DNA of 47,531 nt. Source: Tulasnella sp. 424. Taxonomy: Eukaryota; Basidiomycota; Agaricomycetes; Cantharellales; Tulasnellaceae. The stretch covers positions 1 through 47,531 of the forward strand of contig WSUB01000244.1 of NCBI GenBank assembly GCA_019633425.1, given 5' to 3'. Under the pieces are notes generated by a model. That model worked only from the letters and a program-made list of their open reading frames with translations, was not told the DNA's origin and ran no database searches. Within the stretch, counting starts at the first letter, position 1, and each line of letters begins with the position of its first letter. The position numbers and the translations under genes are program-made. Shown one piece after another: positions 1 to 11,082 of the stretch.

Positions 1-359
1 AGAGCACTCTACACATTAAGGGGATATAGTACTCTTATTCAATTGTCATTTTCTGACTTTGGCCTGGGTTGGTGAATAGTGTGTGGGGAGGACGAGCAAG
101 TGTGTGTGTGTGTCGGATTTTACGGACGGAATATAGCCCATATTCGACATAGACCCTGATGGTAGGGTTGTTTTCCCGTCGACCACAACGCCCTTCTTCC
201 CGTTTTCCTATTTGACAACACCACTCCCTCTACATCCTATCCCTGCATGCCCTTCCCGAATTGCTTTCCGAATGCAAGTCGCTGATCAATCCGGCTTCCG
301 GTTGCAACTGGAACCAACCTAGCGAAAGCAGCCACATGGCCCAGCGCGCCCAACCAACC

Positions 360-955
360 CCACCCCAACGACGAGCTCCTACCACGCCTACAATTCATAT
401 CAAGCAAATACATCGGTTAAGAAGCAAGCACCGAGGATCAAGCGGGCTCTGTCTACAGTGGTGGAGAATTCGGTTCATGCCAGCTTCCCTCCTAAGAACC
501 GGTGTGAGTCTCCCTATTGCCTTTGTCTGTAAACGATGTCGGCAAGACAAATATATATGGAGGCTTATGAGAATGGATGAAAAACACCTTTCGGGATCAC
601 TGTACCTTTATGCCAACATGCAGTAATGCACGAGGTAGCCCTGGCCACAATATGGCTAGAAGGCTGTTTGACGGGACGATCCATACCCTTCACTCGACGA
701 TCCAATCGCAGCTTAATTCGTCTTACTCCGCGACGCTTCGGGCTTCGGGCAATAGCTTTCTGTGCCATACCGAACTGGGGAGCATCTTCCTCCTCTCATT
801 TGCTTAGGACAGTTGTTTCGGAAGCTGACGCCTAGTTTTTCTATTTATTTCGTTTCATATGCACAATCATCGGCCACCGTCAGACGAAAGCCAATATATT
901 CTAAAAGATATCTGCTTCGCTCTATTGGAGACACTGCACACCTACTATTTGTCAC
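360..955 (+). pseudogene. Diverged PSD-like relic, copy X1
   Basis: This is a decayed stretch repeated at 6478-7075 and 12589-13137. One frame around positions 369-475 aligns without gaps over 36 residues to the first exon of the intact phosphatidylserine decarboxylase at 22680-25099. It shares the block VVENS and the spaced residues Y..., V.K.A..I..A.S; I count 11 of 36 identities by eye. Near 885-950 a second stretch matches the PSD sequence around RKTKANIF and HLLF at nucleotide level. Stops and frameshifts separate these islands, so it cannot make a PSD. The part upstream (about 150-350) is also conserved between copies but I do not recognise it. I infer an old PSD-family gene copy that predates the right-hand PSD duplications. 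Confidence 0.45.
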
Positions 956-1154
956 TGGAGATATGATGGAATGAAGTTCAACGTCATGGGAACGGTGGCG
1001 CCGACTTCGGGGCTGGCCTCCTAGCATTGGCCTCCGAGGAGCTTCGCCATCGAGACGGCGAAGGGTTGTCTTGTAGGCTTCGTTTTGTACCGTGAGTGCT
1101 CAATCCAAATAGGTTTCGTGACAAGAAGGGCTGCGGCTTACCTTCTTCGTGTCA

Positions 1155-1316
1155 GCTGATCACTTGCGCCAGAATCAAGGCCGTAACATGGAGGCCGCGT
1201 CATATTATGCAGAGGCAAAAGATTCATATGCTGGGATTGGCAGCAGTGAAGACAAGGAAAACGCCGCTCGTTGGCTCGCGGTTGTGTCACCGAAACGAGA
1301 CCTATCCGCGCCTTAA
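1155..1316 (+). pseudogene. 3' end relic of a kinase-TPR gene
   Basis: The last 53 codons of a kinase-TPR gene survive in frame and end in TAA. The peptide contains the terminal TPR helix (YYAEAKDSYAGIG) and the characteristic tail WLAVVSP, matching the C-termini of genes A and C. No kinase domain or upstream TPR lies before it; instead it is joined to the PSD-like relic. The sequence after its stop resembles the 3' flanks of genes A-C. It marks an additional kinase-TPR copy lost before or during duplication. The equivalent stretch is deleted upstream of gene B, and upstream of C it is cut off at about 13301. Confidence 0.75.
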
Positions 1317-2080
1317 CCTCAGGCTTTCGTGCACCCCAGCGTCCCACTCATAATCCATTCCCACAGACAGCTTACACGTTGCTCATCTCGCCCTTAATGT
1401 TGTAAACTGCATCTAAAACTCTGGTTTGGCAGGTTTCCTCGCACTGGTTACTCTACGCTTTTGTACCACCGGCACGAGCAGTTTCTAATCCACTCTGCAC
1501 ATACCTCATTAGATATAGCTCATATGCGCTGCAGCTCTTCCTCGGCAATGTGTCGGACCCCACACTTTCGGCCGCAGACTAGAGTCGAGCGACGTGCAAT
1601 AATACGGCTTCGGGACGGATTGTTTATGCTTCTACCGATTTGACAATTTGGTAAAAGCACGGCAGGCAGGCAGACTCACGATGGACTCGGGTGTCCAAGA
1701 TATAGTCGGCTCGGGCCCAGAACATCAAAGCAGGATTAACAGAGAGAGTACCTCTAGGCATATATCTTGTCGCAGTGAAATTGGGACGCAGGAGGCTAGT
1801 TAACCCGTCATCGGAAGCTGTCAACGAAGAAATATGCGAGGGGATAACGCTACTACAGAAGGGTTTATTGTGGCGTGGCGTGGAAACGAATGTGACATTG
1901 GAATTGTTTCGCATCTGTGGCGTGAGCTACGGGTAACGGCTCGATCGATTACATCACCTCTCGACCACCGCCATTGGTTTCCTATCCTGTGCCGCGAGGT
2001 CTACTCGCAACCAATCCATCTCTTAATTCTCCTAGAACCACCATCGGTCAAATCCAAGCGTTTCTTGACGCCCTTGGCTA
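1317..2080 (+). other. Duplicated 3'-flank and leader of gene A
   Basis: No gene seen. The first half resembles the 3' flanking sequence of genes A-C (the run tgtaaactgcatctaaaact near 1400 recurs after each of them). The second half is shared with the region upstream of gene B. The last 40 bases before the ATG at 2081, including aagcgtttcttgacgcccttg, are nearly identical upstream of B and recognisable upstream of C, so this probably holds the shared kinase promoter and leader. Confidence 0.5.
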
Positions 2081-4498
2081 ATGCAGAGATTTACCTCGGA
2101 CCTTTTCGAACCACCCCATGATCAACGTGTCGGGGTATCGGCGTCGAGACCTCACACCCCACCGATTGATGGAGACAGCAATGAGAGCGGACTTGGCCAC
2201 GCTCAAGTCGAAATCGCGGAGGGAACAGCACTGGAAAAAACTACTGCGGCAAGTCCGATTCTTCATACACAGTTGGCTCGGAGTCATTGACAACAATGCC
2301 ACAGCGACAAAGACTGGACGGCTTAGCGAGTTTCCGCATCCATCCTACCGAAATTATTTTTACCCCCGAGGGGCTTCATGTAAGTGGTGGCAAGGCAGAC
2401 GTGGTTCAGGCGACCTTTCGGCGGGACGACGGCAGCGATGAAGAAGGAGTGGCAGTGAAGAAACTTCGATCTCACGAAGGCACCAATCAAAAGAAGTTCT
2501 CGAACGTAAGGATGATCAGTCCTGCCATTCGCTGCACTGTGCTTACAGGATCTGTTTAGGAATTTGTTCATGAAGTGGAGGTCACGGCTGGGCTGTCACA
2601 CGAGAATATCGTCAAATTGGTTGGCTTCGTCGAAAATCTCGAAAACGGAAAGGCTTGGATAATCTTGTCCTGGGAGCCGAACGGAAACGTTAGCGAATTC
2701 CTAGCAACGGGAAAATACGAAATTCCAGAACGAGTTTCACTCGTAAGCAAAAATTATCCATGTGTGAGCGTTGGAAAAAGTTCATACCGCCCTGATCCCA
2801 GATCAAGGATGCATTCGAGGGTATCAAGTACCTTCACACACGCCAACCGCCAATTTGCCACGGCGACCTAAAGTCGGTAAGTTGGTGGATCTGCACGTGG
2901 CTGGAACGTCATGTCTCACGTCAACGGCGCCTTCAGCTCAACATTCTCGTCAGCTCGTCCTACCGCGCAATCATTACCGACTTTGGCTCCGCGCGTGCTA
3001 TCACCGAGTCGGAAGACATTGCCTCGAACGGGGAGCATGACCAGCAGGCGCAGCGAAATCCAACGACGGAGCAAGCCGGTCCCCAAATCGACGTCGGTGC
3101 CGTCGGAAATCAGTTGACGTTAACAGGACCTGCGTGGTCGCTCCGGTGGGCACCTCCTGAGGTTGTGGATGGGGAACGCCCAAGTCTGTCGACCGATATT
3201 TGGGCCGGCGGCTGGATCTGTTGGGAGGTAAGCGGTCCTGCGACTATTAAATGTTCTCGCAATCGCTCATTTTCATTGACAATCAGGTCATGACCAACAA
3301 AGTTCCGTTTCACGAGGTCAATTCGGCAGGCGCTATAACGCTGATGGTGATTCAAGGGGAGGTTCCTGAGACTAGCGAAGATGCACAACTTGCGCAGATC
3401 ATTGCGCTTTGCAGTATGATGAAGGACTGCTGGGCATTCGATCCAAAAGCTAGACCGAACATTGCTCGGTGCTGTACGGAGCTAAAATGGATTGTGAGTC
3501 CAGCGTTGATTTCATTGCGAATGCTCTTAACACGCGTCCCGTTTCAGCCATCGCTTCCCCCATCCGGTGGGACGGCTTCCGACCGCGGAGTTCCATCTAT
3601 CGAGCTGCTGCTCGAAATGGGTCGGATGCATTACCAGCAGAATAGGTTTGAAAAGGCTAGCTCGCTGTTCCAGGAAGCACTGTCTCTCGCGAGGTCAGCG
3701 GGCAATCAAAAAGTGACCGCAAACGCGTTGAAGTCCCTAGGAGACGTTTATCGAATTCAATGCAAATACAGCCAGGCAGAAGAGGCATACAGCCGAGCAC
3801 AAGAACTCTACACTCGTGTCCGTGATGACTTGGGTCGAGCGAACGCGTTGGATCGGCTGGGGGACGTATACTATTTTCAAAGCAAATATGACCAGGCAGA
3901 AGAGTCGTATAGCCTAGCGCAAGAAATCTTCGCTCGCGTCGGTAGTGATCATGGTCGAGCAAATACGTTGCTTGGGCTGGGACACGTCTACCGTCGTCAG
4001 TCCAAAGACGCCAAAGCGGAAGAATCGTACACCCGAGCGCAAGAAATCTACACTCGTGTCGGTGACGACCTCGGTCGAGCGAACACGTTGGATGGGCTGG
4101 GAGAGGTCTACAGTCTTCAATCCAAGTACACCCAGGCAGAAGATATGTTCATCCGAGCTCAGGAAATCTACGCTCGCATCGGTGATGACCAGGGCCGAGC
4201 GGGCACGTTGGGCGGGCTGGGAGACATATACTGTCTTCAATCCAAATACACTCAGGCAGAAGAGTCGTATATCAGAGCACAAGAAATCTACGCTCGCATT
4301 CATAGTGACCTGGGTCGAGCGAACGTGCAACGTAGTCTTGGTCACCTGCGCCGGAAGCAAGGCCGGAACGCTGGGGCCGCGTTACACTTTGCAGAGGCAA
4401 AAGATCTATATGCTCAGATCGGTAGCACTGACGATGAGGAGGTCGCCGCCCATTGGCTCGCGGTTGTGTCGCCCGAACAAGACTCATCCGCACCCTGA
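2081..4498 (+). CDS. Kinase-TPR fusion protein, gene A
   Basis: Exons 2081-2248, 2305-2505, 2560-2742, 2802-2876, 2937-3227, 3287-3493 and 3548-4498 are all phase 0 and give 691 residues. Residues about 70-375 form a protein kinase domain: VAVK with Lys108, alpha-C Glu128, the catalytic loop HGDLKSLN (Asp206, Asn211), DFG at 224-226 and APPE near 281-284. HGD replacing HRD is common in fungal tyrosine-kinase-like kinases. Residues about 385-680 are seven 40-residue TPR units of the form LGDVYxxQSKYTQAEESY. There is no signal peptide or membrane segment, so it is likely cytosolic: a kinase with a TPR protein-binding arm. The glycine loop is only GGKADV, and the segment from DFG to APPE is unusually long. 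Intron 1 has a GC donor. Substrate unknown; membership of the kinase-TPR family is firm. Confidence 0.9.
2249..2304 (+). other. GC-AG intron 1 of gene A
   Basis: The donor reads gcaagtcc where genes C, D and G have gtgagtcc at the same place, E has gtaagtcc and F gtatgtcc. The exon ends at the same codon and the acceptor (cacag before CGA CAA) matches the other copies. A GC donor with an otherwise strong consensus (G|GCAAGT) is usually still spliced, but more weakly. Confidence 0.7.
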
Positions 4499-4954
4499 CC
4501 TCACGCCTCCGTACAGCCAAACATCCCATTCATAATCCCTTCCCAGTGATAGATTGCTTTTTTCCTCTCCTCGCTTGAACCCTGTAAACTATTTCTGAAA
4601 CTCACGTCTTCTCGCGCTAGTTACTCTTTGTCTAGTCGTCAACTAAGAGTATCTAATCCACGTTGCGGTACCTCGTTATATATCCAAGTCCATCCGTACC
4701 ATATATATATGATGGTTTGAGCTGCCAGCGGTATTTGCGTAGCAATGCATGGGAGGGATCTCCTACTTTGGGGCCTCATGCTGCACTCGATCGAGCTAGA
4801 AGAATACTCTAGGAGCGGTAGTCTGATACAAGAATGACAGAAGAAGAAATTTGGGAGGTCGGATGGTAGTTTGCGGCAATATCGGAAGCGGCGTTGAGGC
4901 ACAAAGGCTGAGGTCGTTAACTTCGTCTCGAGATTCATTTGGCGTGATCGAATT
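4499..4954 (+). other. 3' flank between gene A and PEMT pseudogene 1
   Basis: No gene seen. The sequence is closely similar to 17997-18765 after gene C, but about 310 bases corresponding to 18301-18611 are missing at about position 4806. The text then resumes at ctaggagcggtagtctgata. It must hold the 3' ends of the convergent kinase and methyltransferase genes. Confidence 0.6.
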
Positions 4955-5874
4955 TTACTGAGACTTGGCGGCACGGTTCGAGTAGATCATGTCGGTGAAA
5001 GGCCTGGGAGGTGATGGGACCTGGTGAGTGAACGAGCTAATTGGAAAGCAAAGACGGGTATGGAGTGCGCACCCTTCGTATGTCAGTGCAACGGTGTAGA
5101 AGATATAGACCAAACCCGAACAGGACCAATCCAGCCGGGGAGCGAGACCTATGAGACAAGTGGTAAGTCAAACAGGAGGTCCAACCAGCGACTAAACAAT
5201 CTCAAAGCACCAGAGAGCAGTTCCAAAGAAGCACATGGTGGAGCCGTTGTACATGGGCTCACGCACGATGTTGAAGGGGAAGCCTTCAACGCGGTGGTCC
5301 ATGAGAATGCCAAAGTAGTCGCCCAAATAGGTGCCTACGTGTAATCACCGACGTTCAACATCTGATCGACGCGCACGGAGGCTTGCGAGCTTACCAGTGA
5401 TGCCCAAAGCATGTGTTGGCGTGAGGACAAGAAGCTGGTCAAAGCCGAGGTAGGGCAACGGCCAATGGTTCGGCAACCTCGTACGGAATGATGTCGTACT
5501 TGGTTTGGTATTTGAGCGCATCATGATACCCGACGTACGAAAACCCGTCGGTTCACATTCAAATTAGGAAACGAAGGACTCAAAGAATCACAAGTAGTCT
5601 CTGCTAAGACCCAAGCCGAAAATTGTTAGCGCGAGGAAATAGCATCCAGTGTACGGTTTGCCGCCCAACGTCTTGGTGATCGTCTTGCTGTGGTATTCTA
5701 GCGTGATGAAGGGAGAGAGGAGACCGGGTCGGTTTCTGGGAACGGCGAGCAAGTCTACTTTATCCCCTTGCCGTTCTGCGCGACGATATTCCAATCGATT
5801 GGGTTGAAGCAGACAAACGCGGCTGAGATCCACAGCGTTGACTGAGACCGACCGACGAAGTTGATCAATGCCAC
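4955..5874 (-). pseudogene. Phospholipid methyltransferase pseudogene 1
   Basis: All six exons of the intact methyltransferase at 18766-19683 can be followed. Three faults are visible. The ATG is gone: the sequence before the GTGGCATTG codons reads through an A-run, because the trinucleotide cat present at 19681-19683 is missing. Exon 3 has one extra base near 5450 (aaagccgaggtaggg against aaagccgaagaggg), which shifts the frame straight into a TGA. The first intron has also diverged. The last exon still ends at a conserved TAA. It is a dead passenger of the tandem duplication carrying gene A; a sequencing error could explain the indel but not the lost start as well. Confidence 0.85.
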
Positions 5875-6477
5875 TTTTTTGTTGCTTTGCCCTTGGGAGT
5901 GTGGGAGAGACCGACGCTAACAAGAGCGGTTGAGGGAGGGGAAGCGTTGGCCTGTACAAAAGACCGTAGAGGGGTGGGGGTTGGAAGATGGATTGCAATG
6001 ACCACTGGCAGCTTGCAATTTATAGTATTGTGAGGGTTTTCGAGCGTTAGGGTGGGGTGCGCTGCCCTTGCTGATCACAAACTGGAAATGGAATGTCGAT
6101 CTTTGCACTTTCACCACCTTGCCTGCCTCCCTTGATTCACATAAATCAATGCCTCTGCAATGTATTGGAGGGCTACTAGAGCTGAGTGGCACTGGTTCCG
6201 AACACTATGACGAGGAGGAGAATGCCCAGACATGACGTCACGCGATGATGGTCGGTTGTTCGACGTGGACCCTGATGGTATGTTGTTTTTGGTCAACCAC
6301 AACGCCCTTCTTCCCGTTTTCCTATTTGACAACACCACTCCCTCTACGTCCTATCCCTGCATGCCCTTCCCAAATTGCTTTCCGAATGCAACTCGCTGAT
6401 CAATTCGACTTCCGGTTGCGACTGGAACCAACCTAGCGAAAGCAGCCACATGGCCCTGCGCGCCCAACCAACCCCAC
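5875..6477. other. Duplicated spacer upstream of PEMT pseudogene 1
   Basis: No intact gene. It is shared with 11988-12588. About 6270-6360 encodes a short frame (VDPDG, then VFLFDNTT) that is conserved in all three copies (X1, X2, X3) but broken soon after by stops. I do not recognise that peptide. Confidence 0.4.
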
Positions 6478-7075
6478 CCCAACGACGAGCTCCTACCACG
6501 CCTACAATTCATATAAAGCAAATAAACCGGTTATGAAGCAAGCGCCGAGGATCAAGCGGGCTCTGTCTACGGTGGTGGAGAATTCGGTTCACAGGGCCGG
6601 CTTCCCTCTTAAGAACCGTTGTGAGTCTTCCTATTGCCTTTGTCTGTAAACGACGTCGGCAAGACGAATATATATGGAGGCTTATGAGAATGGATTAAAA
6701 ACACCTTTCGGGATCACTGTACCTTTATGCCAACATGCAGTAATGCACGAGGTAGCCCTGTCCACAATATGGCTAGAACGCTGCTTGACGGGACGATCCA
6801 TACCCTTCTCTCGACGATCCAATCGCAGCTTAATTCGTCTTACTCCGCGATGCTTCGAGCTTTGGGCAATATCTTTCTGTGCCATACCGAACGGGGGAGC
6901 AACCTCCTCCTCTGACTTGCTTAGGACAGTTGTTTCGGAAGCTGACGCCTAGTTTTCATATTTATTTCGTTTCATATGCACAATCATCGCCCACCGCCAG
7001 ACGAAAGCCAATATATTCTCAAAAATATCTACTTCGCTCCATTAGAGACACTGAACACCTACTATTTGTCACTGG
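6478..7075 (+). pseudogene. Diverged PSD-like relic, copy X2
   Basis: Second copy of the relic described at 360-955, very similar to copy X1 in nucleotides. It keeps the VVENS segment (about 6570-6590) and the stretch related to RKTKANIF/HLLF of the intact PSD (about 7000-7070), separated by stops and frame changes. Unlike X1 it is not followed by the TPR tail: about 260 bases have been deleted near 7247, joining gacaagaagggctgcc directly to kinase 3'-flank sequence. Confidence 0.45.
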
Positions 7076-7911
7076 AGATACGATAGAACGAAGTTCAACG
7101 TCATGGGAACGGTGGCGCCGACTTCGGGCCTGGCCTCCTAGAACTAGCCTCCGAGGAGCTTTGTCATCGAGGCGGCGAAGGGTGTCTTGTAGGCTTCGCT
7201 TTTGTACCGTGAGTGCTCAATCCAAATAGATTTCGTGACAAGAAGGGCTGCCCTAACGCTGTAAACTGTATCTGAAACTCTGTCACGGTCTTGTCGCGTC
7301 TCCTCCGCCAGGTACTAAGGCTATTGTACGGTCATCACGAACAGCTTCTAATCCACTCTGCCAGTACCACACTAAATATGGTTCATCAGCCCTTGCACGG
7401 TAATTTATCGGATCTCGCACTTTTCGGCTGTAGATTAGACTCGAGGAATGAGCAATAATATGGCTCCGGGAAAGGTTGTATGCCTCTACCGATCCGCCAG
7501 TTTGGTAAACGCACTGCACCAAGGCAGACTCACGATGGATCCGGGTGCCCAATCTATAGTCGACTCGGACCCAGCACACCAAAGAAAGACTGATGGGAAG
7601 ACTATCCCAAGGCCTGTATCTTGTCGCAGTGAAATGGGGACGCAGGAGGCTAGCTTACTCGTCATCGGAAGCTATCTGGTGCGTCAACATGCGAGTTCCG
7701 TAAAAGGTTTAATGGTGGTGTGGCGTGGGAATGAGTATGATATCGGAGCTCGGGATTGGTCTGAAGCACGGCTCGATTGATACACCACCTCTCGACTACC
7801 GCCTTGGTTTCCTGTCCTGTGCCGGCGCAAACTATTTGCAATTAACCCCCCTCTTGCTTCTCCCAGAACCAGTATCGATCAAATCCAAGCGTTTCTTGAC
7901 GCCCTTGGCTA
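7076..7911 (+). other. Leader region of gene B
   Basis: No gene seen. It corresponds to 956-2080 upstream of gene A, apart from the 260-base deletion near 7247. The last 40 bases before the ATG at 7912 are almost identical to those of gene A, which makes them the best candidate for a shared 5' leader. Confidence 0.5.
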
Positions 7912-10331
7912 ATGCAGAGATCTACCTCGAACCTTTTCGAACCACCCCGTGATCAACGTGTCGGGGTATCGGCGTCGAGATCCCATATCCCACCGACTGA
8001 TGGAGACAGCAATGAGAGCTCACTTGGCCGCTCTCAATTTGAAGTCACGGAGGGAACAGCACCGAAGAAAACTGCTGCGGCAAGTCCGAATCCTCGTCCG
8101 CAGTTAGCTTGGAGTCATTGAGAACAGTACCACAGCGACAAAGACTAGACGGGCTAGCGAGTTTCCGCATCCATCCCATTGAACTTATCTTTAACCCTGA
8201 AGGGTTTCATGGAAGTGGTGGCAAGGCAGACGTGGATCAGGCAAGATTCCGACCCGACGATGGGCGCGATGAGGAAGTGGTGGCAGTGAAGAAACTTCGA
8301 TCCGACGAAGGCACCGATCAAAGGAAGTTCTCGAACGTAAGGATGATTAGCTCTGTGATTTTTGCAGAGTATTCACGGGACCTGTCCAGGAATTTGTTCA
8401 TGAAGTGGAGATAATGGCCGGGCTGTTACACGGGAACATCGTCAGATTGGTTGGCTTCGTCGAAGATCTCGAAAACGCAACGGCCTGGGTAGTTTTGTCC
8501 TGGGAGCCGAACGGAAACGTTAGCGAGTTCCTAGCCACGGGAAAATACGAAATTCCAGAACGAGTTTCACTGGTAAGCGAAAGTCATCCGTGCGTAAGTG
8601 TCGGAAAACGCTCATACTGGCTTTATCCCAGATCAAGGATGCATTCGAGGGTATCAAGTACCTTCACACACGCCAACCGCCAATTTGCCACGGCGATCTG
8701 AAATCGGTAAGTTGGTGGATCTGCAGGCGGCTGGAACGTCATCTCTCACATCAATGGCGCATTCAGCTCAACATTCTCGTCAGCTCGTCCTACCGCGCAA
8801 TCATTACGGACTTTGGCTCCGCGCGTGTTATCACTGAATCGGAAGACGTTGCCTCGAACGAGGACCACGACCAGCAGGCGCAGCGAAAACCGACGACGGA
8901 GCAAGCCGGCTCCCAAATAGACGTCGGTGCTGTCGGGAATCAGTTGACGTTGACAGGACCTGCTTGGTCGCTCCGCTGGGCGCCTCCTGAGGTGGTGGAC
9001 GGGGAACCCCCGAGTCTGTCGGCCGATATTTGGGCCGGAGGCTGGATCTGTTGGGAGGTAAGCGGTCCTACGACATTTCAATATTCTCGTCATCGCTCAT
9101 TTCCATGGACCATCAGGTCATGACCGACAAAGTTCCATTTCACGAGGTCAACTCAGTAGTCGCTATAACCCTGATGGTGATTCAAGGAGAGGTTCCTGAG
9201 ACTCGCGAAGATGCACAGTTGGCGCAGATTATTAGGCTTTGCAGCCTCATGAAGGATTGTTGGGAATTCAATCCGAAGGCTAGGCCAAATATCGCTCGCT
9301 GCTGTACGGAGCTCCAATGGATCGTGAGTCCAGCGGTGATTTCACTAATGATGAACGTTTGTAACACGCGGCCATTTCAGCCATCGCTTCCCCCATCCGC
9401 TGGGAAGGCCTCCGACCACAGCGTTTCATCTATCGAGCTGCTGCTCGAAATGGGTCGGATGCATTACGAGCAGGATAGTCCTGAAAAGGCTACCTCGCTG
9501 CTCCAGGAAGCACTCTCTCTCGCGAGGTCAGCTGGCAATCAAACAGCAACCGCAAGGGCCTTGAAGTCCTTAGGAGATGTTTATCAATCTCAATGCGAAT
9601 ATACCCAAGCAGAAGAGTCATACACCCAAGCCCAAGAACTCTACGCTCGTCTCGGTGATGACTGGCAGCGAGCATACACGTTGGATGCGCTGGGAGACCT
9701 ATACCGTTATCAAACCAAATACACCCAGGCAGAAGAGTCGTACATCCGAGCGCAAGAAATCTTCTCTCGCATTGGTAATGACCATGGTCGAGCACACACA
9801 TTGCTTGGGCTGGGAACCGTCTACCGTCTTGAAACTAAATACACTGAGGCGGAAGAGTCGTACAACCGAGCGCAAGAAATCTACAATCGAGTCGGTGATG
9901 ACCAGGGTCGAGCGAACACGTTGCGTGGGCTGGGAGACGTCTACCGTCTTCAATTCAAATACACCCAGACAGAAGAGATGTTCACCCAAGCGCAGGCAAT
10001 CTACACTCGCATCGGGAATGACCAGAGTCGGGCGAACACGTTGCGTGGGCTGGGAGACGTCCACCGTCTTCAATCCGAATACACCCAGTCAGAGGAGTCG
10101 TACACCCGAGCGGAAGAAATCTACGCTCGCATCGGTGATGACCTGGGTCGAGCGAACGTGCAAAGTCGTCTTGGTGACCTGCTACGGAAGCAAGGCCGGA
10201 ACGCTGATGCCGCGTTACACTACGCAGAAGCAAAAGATTTATATGCTCAGATCGGTCGCACCGACGATGAGGAGATCGCCGCCCATTGGCACGCGGTTGT
10301 GTCGTTTAAACAATACTCATCCACATCGTGA
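7912..10331 (+). CDS. Kinase-TPR fusion protein, gene B
   Basis: Exons 7912-8079, 8136-8336, 8390-8572, 8632-8706, 8767-9057, 9117-9323 and 9381-10331, all phase 0, give 691 residues, the same as gene A. Kinase motifs are complete: VAVKK, FVHEVE, HGDLKSLN, TDFGSAR and APPE. Seven 40-residue TPR units follow. Differences from A include LLHGN for LSHEN in the helix C loop. Intron 1 has the same GC donor as A, which argues that A and B are the closest pair on the left side or exchanged sequence. It lies convergent to methyltransferase pseudogene 2. The reading frame is intact across all seven exons despite the decay of its flanks, so I infer it is under selection. Confidence 0.9.
8080..8135 (+). 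other. GC-AG intron 1 of gene B
   Basis: The same gcaagtcc donor as in gene A, at the same codon, with acceptor ccacag before CGA CAA. The other paralogs carry GT donors here. Confidence 0.7.
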
Positions 10332-11082
10332 CCTCACGCATCCGTACACCCCAACATCCCATTCATAATACTTTCCCACTGACAGGTGGCTTGTTTTTCT
10401 GTTCGCCTCAACACTGTAAACTCTTTCTGAAACTCACGTCTCCTCGCGCCAGTTCCTTTTTGTACAGCCGTCAATCAAATGTACATTGCGGTACCTCGTT
10501 ATATATCCAAGTGCATCCGTACTTTGATGGCCAGCGGTCTTCGCGTAACGATACATGGGATCTCCCACTCCGTCGTGCTGCACTCGAGCGACATTGAATA
10601 ATACCACTTCGGGGACGGATTATTGGTCCCTATATCACGGTCTGGCAAAGGTAAAGACAGCAGAGTGGAGTTGTGATGGCTGCCCAATGGTCGACTCATA
10701 CTGAGCACACCAGAAGGAATTCTGACACAGAAATCATTTTGGAATGGCCCGTCTCTTGGCGCAGTGCGATGACTTTTCTTCACAGTCATTTCCCGGGGCT
10801 GACTTTGCTTTTGAGCACAAGTGGTATCAGACCTTATAAAACTCTTACAATGCATCTGTTCTTATAAAGATCGGCAGTCTCACGCGCGAGAAACAACGAT
10901 TAGGATAAGTAGATACAGTGGGTTGAGCCATGTCTGGGAGCGGTAGTCTGATACAAGAATGACAGACGAAGGAATTTTGGAGGTCGGAGTTGTAGTTGGC
11001 AGCGGTGTCGGAAGCGGCGTTGAGGCGCAAAGGTTGAGGTTGTGAATATTTCGTTTCGAGGTTCGTTTGGTGTGATCAAATT
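10332..11082 (+). other. 3' flank between gene B and PEMT pseudogene 2
   Basis: No gene seen. It is homologous to 17997-18765 and retains the roughly 310 bases that are deleted after gene A. The motif tgtaaactctttctgaaact near 10416 recurs after A and C and may belong to the shared 3' UTR. Confidence 0.5.

Noticed and set aside
98..114. Short GT-dinucleotide run
   Set aside because: About seven units; too short to be notable.
2000..2300. Possible frameshift in kinase genes because exon 1 and exon 2 lie in different frames with stops between
   Set aside because: Explained by intron 1: joining at the GC or GT donor and the cacag-type acceptor restores one frame in all seven genes.
3700..4330. 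Regularly spaced repeats resembling a CRISPR array
   Set aside because: The period is 120 bases, there are no unique spacers, and the units translate as TPRs in a eukaryotic gene.
3657..4360. Long minus-strand frames opposite the TPR exons of A, B, C, D, E, G (for example 3914-4360, 17355-17858)
   Set aside because: They mirror the 120-base TPR repeats, are themselves repetitive, have no family motifs, and appear only because codon use in the repeats lacks stops in the antisense frame.
5024..5344. Plus-strand frames at 5024-5344 and 18852-19154
   Set aside because: They are the reverse complement of methyltransferase exons 4-6 (TYLGDYFGILMDHR on the minus strand).
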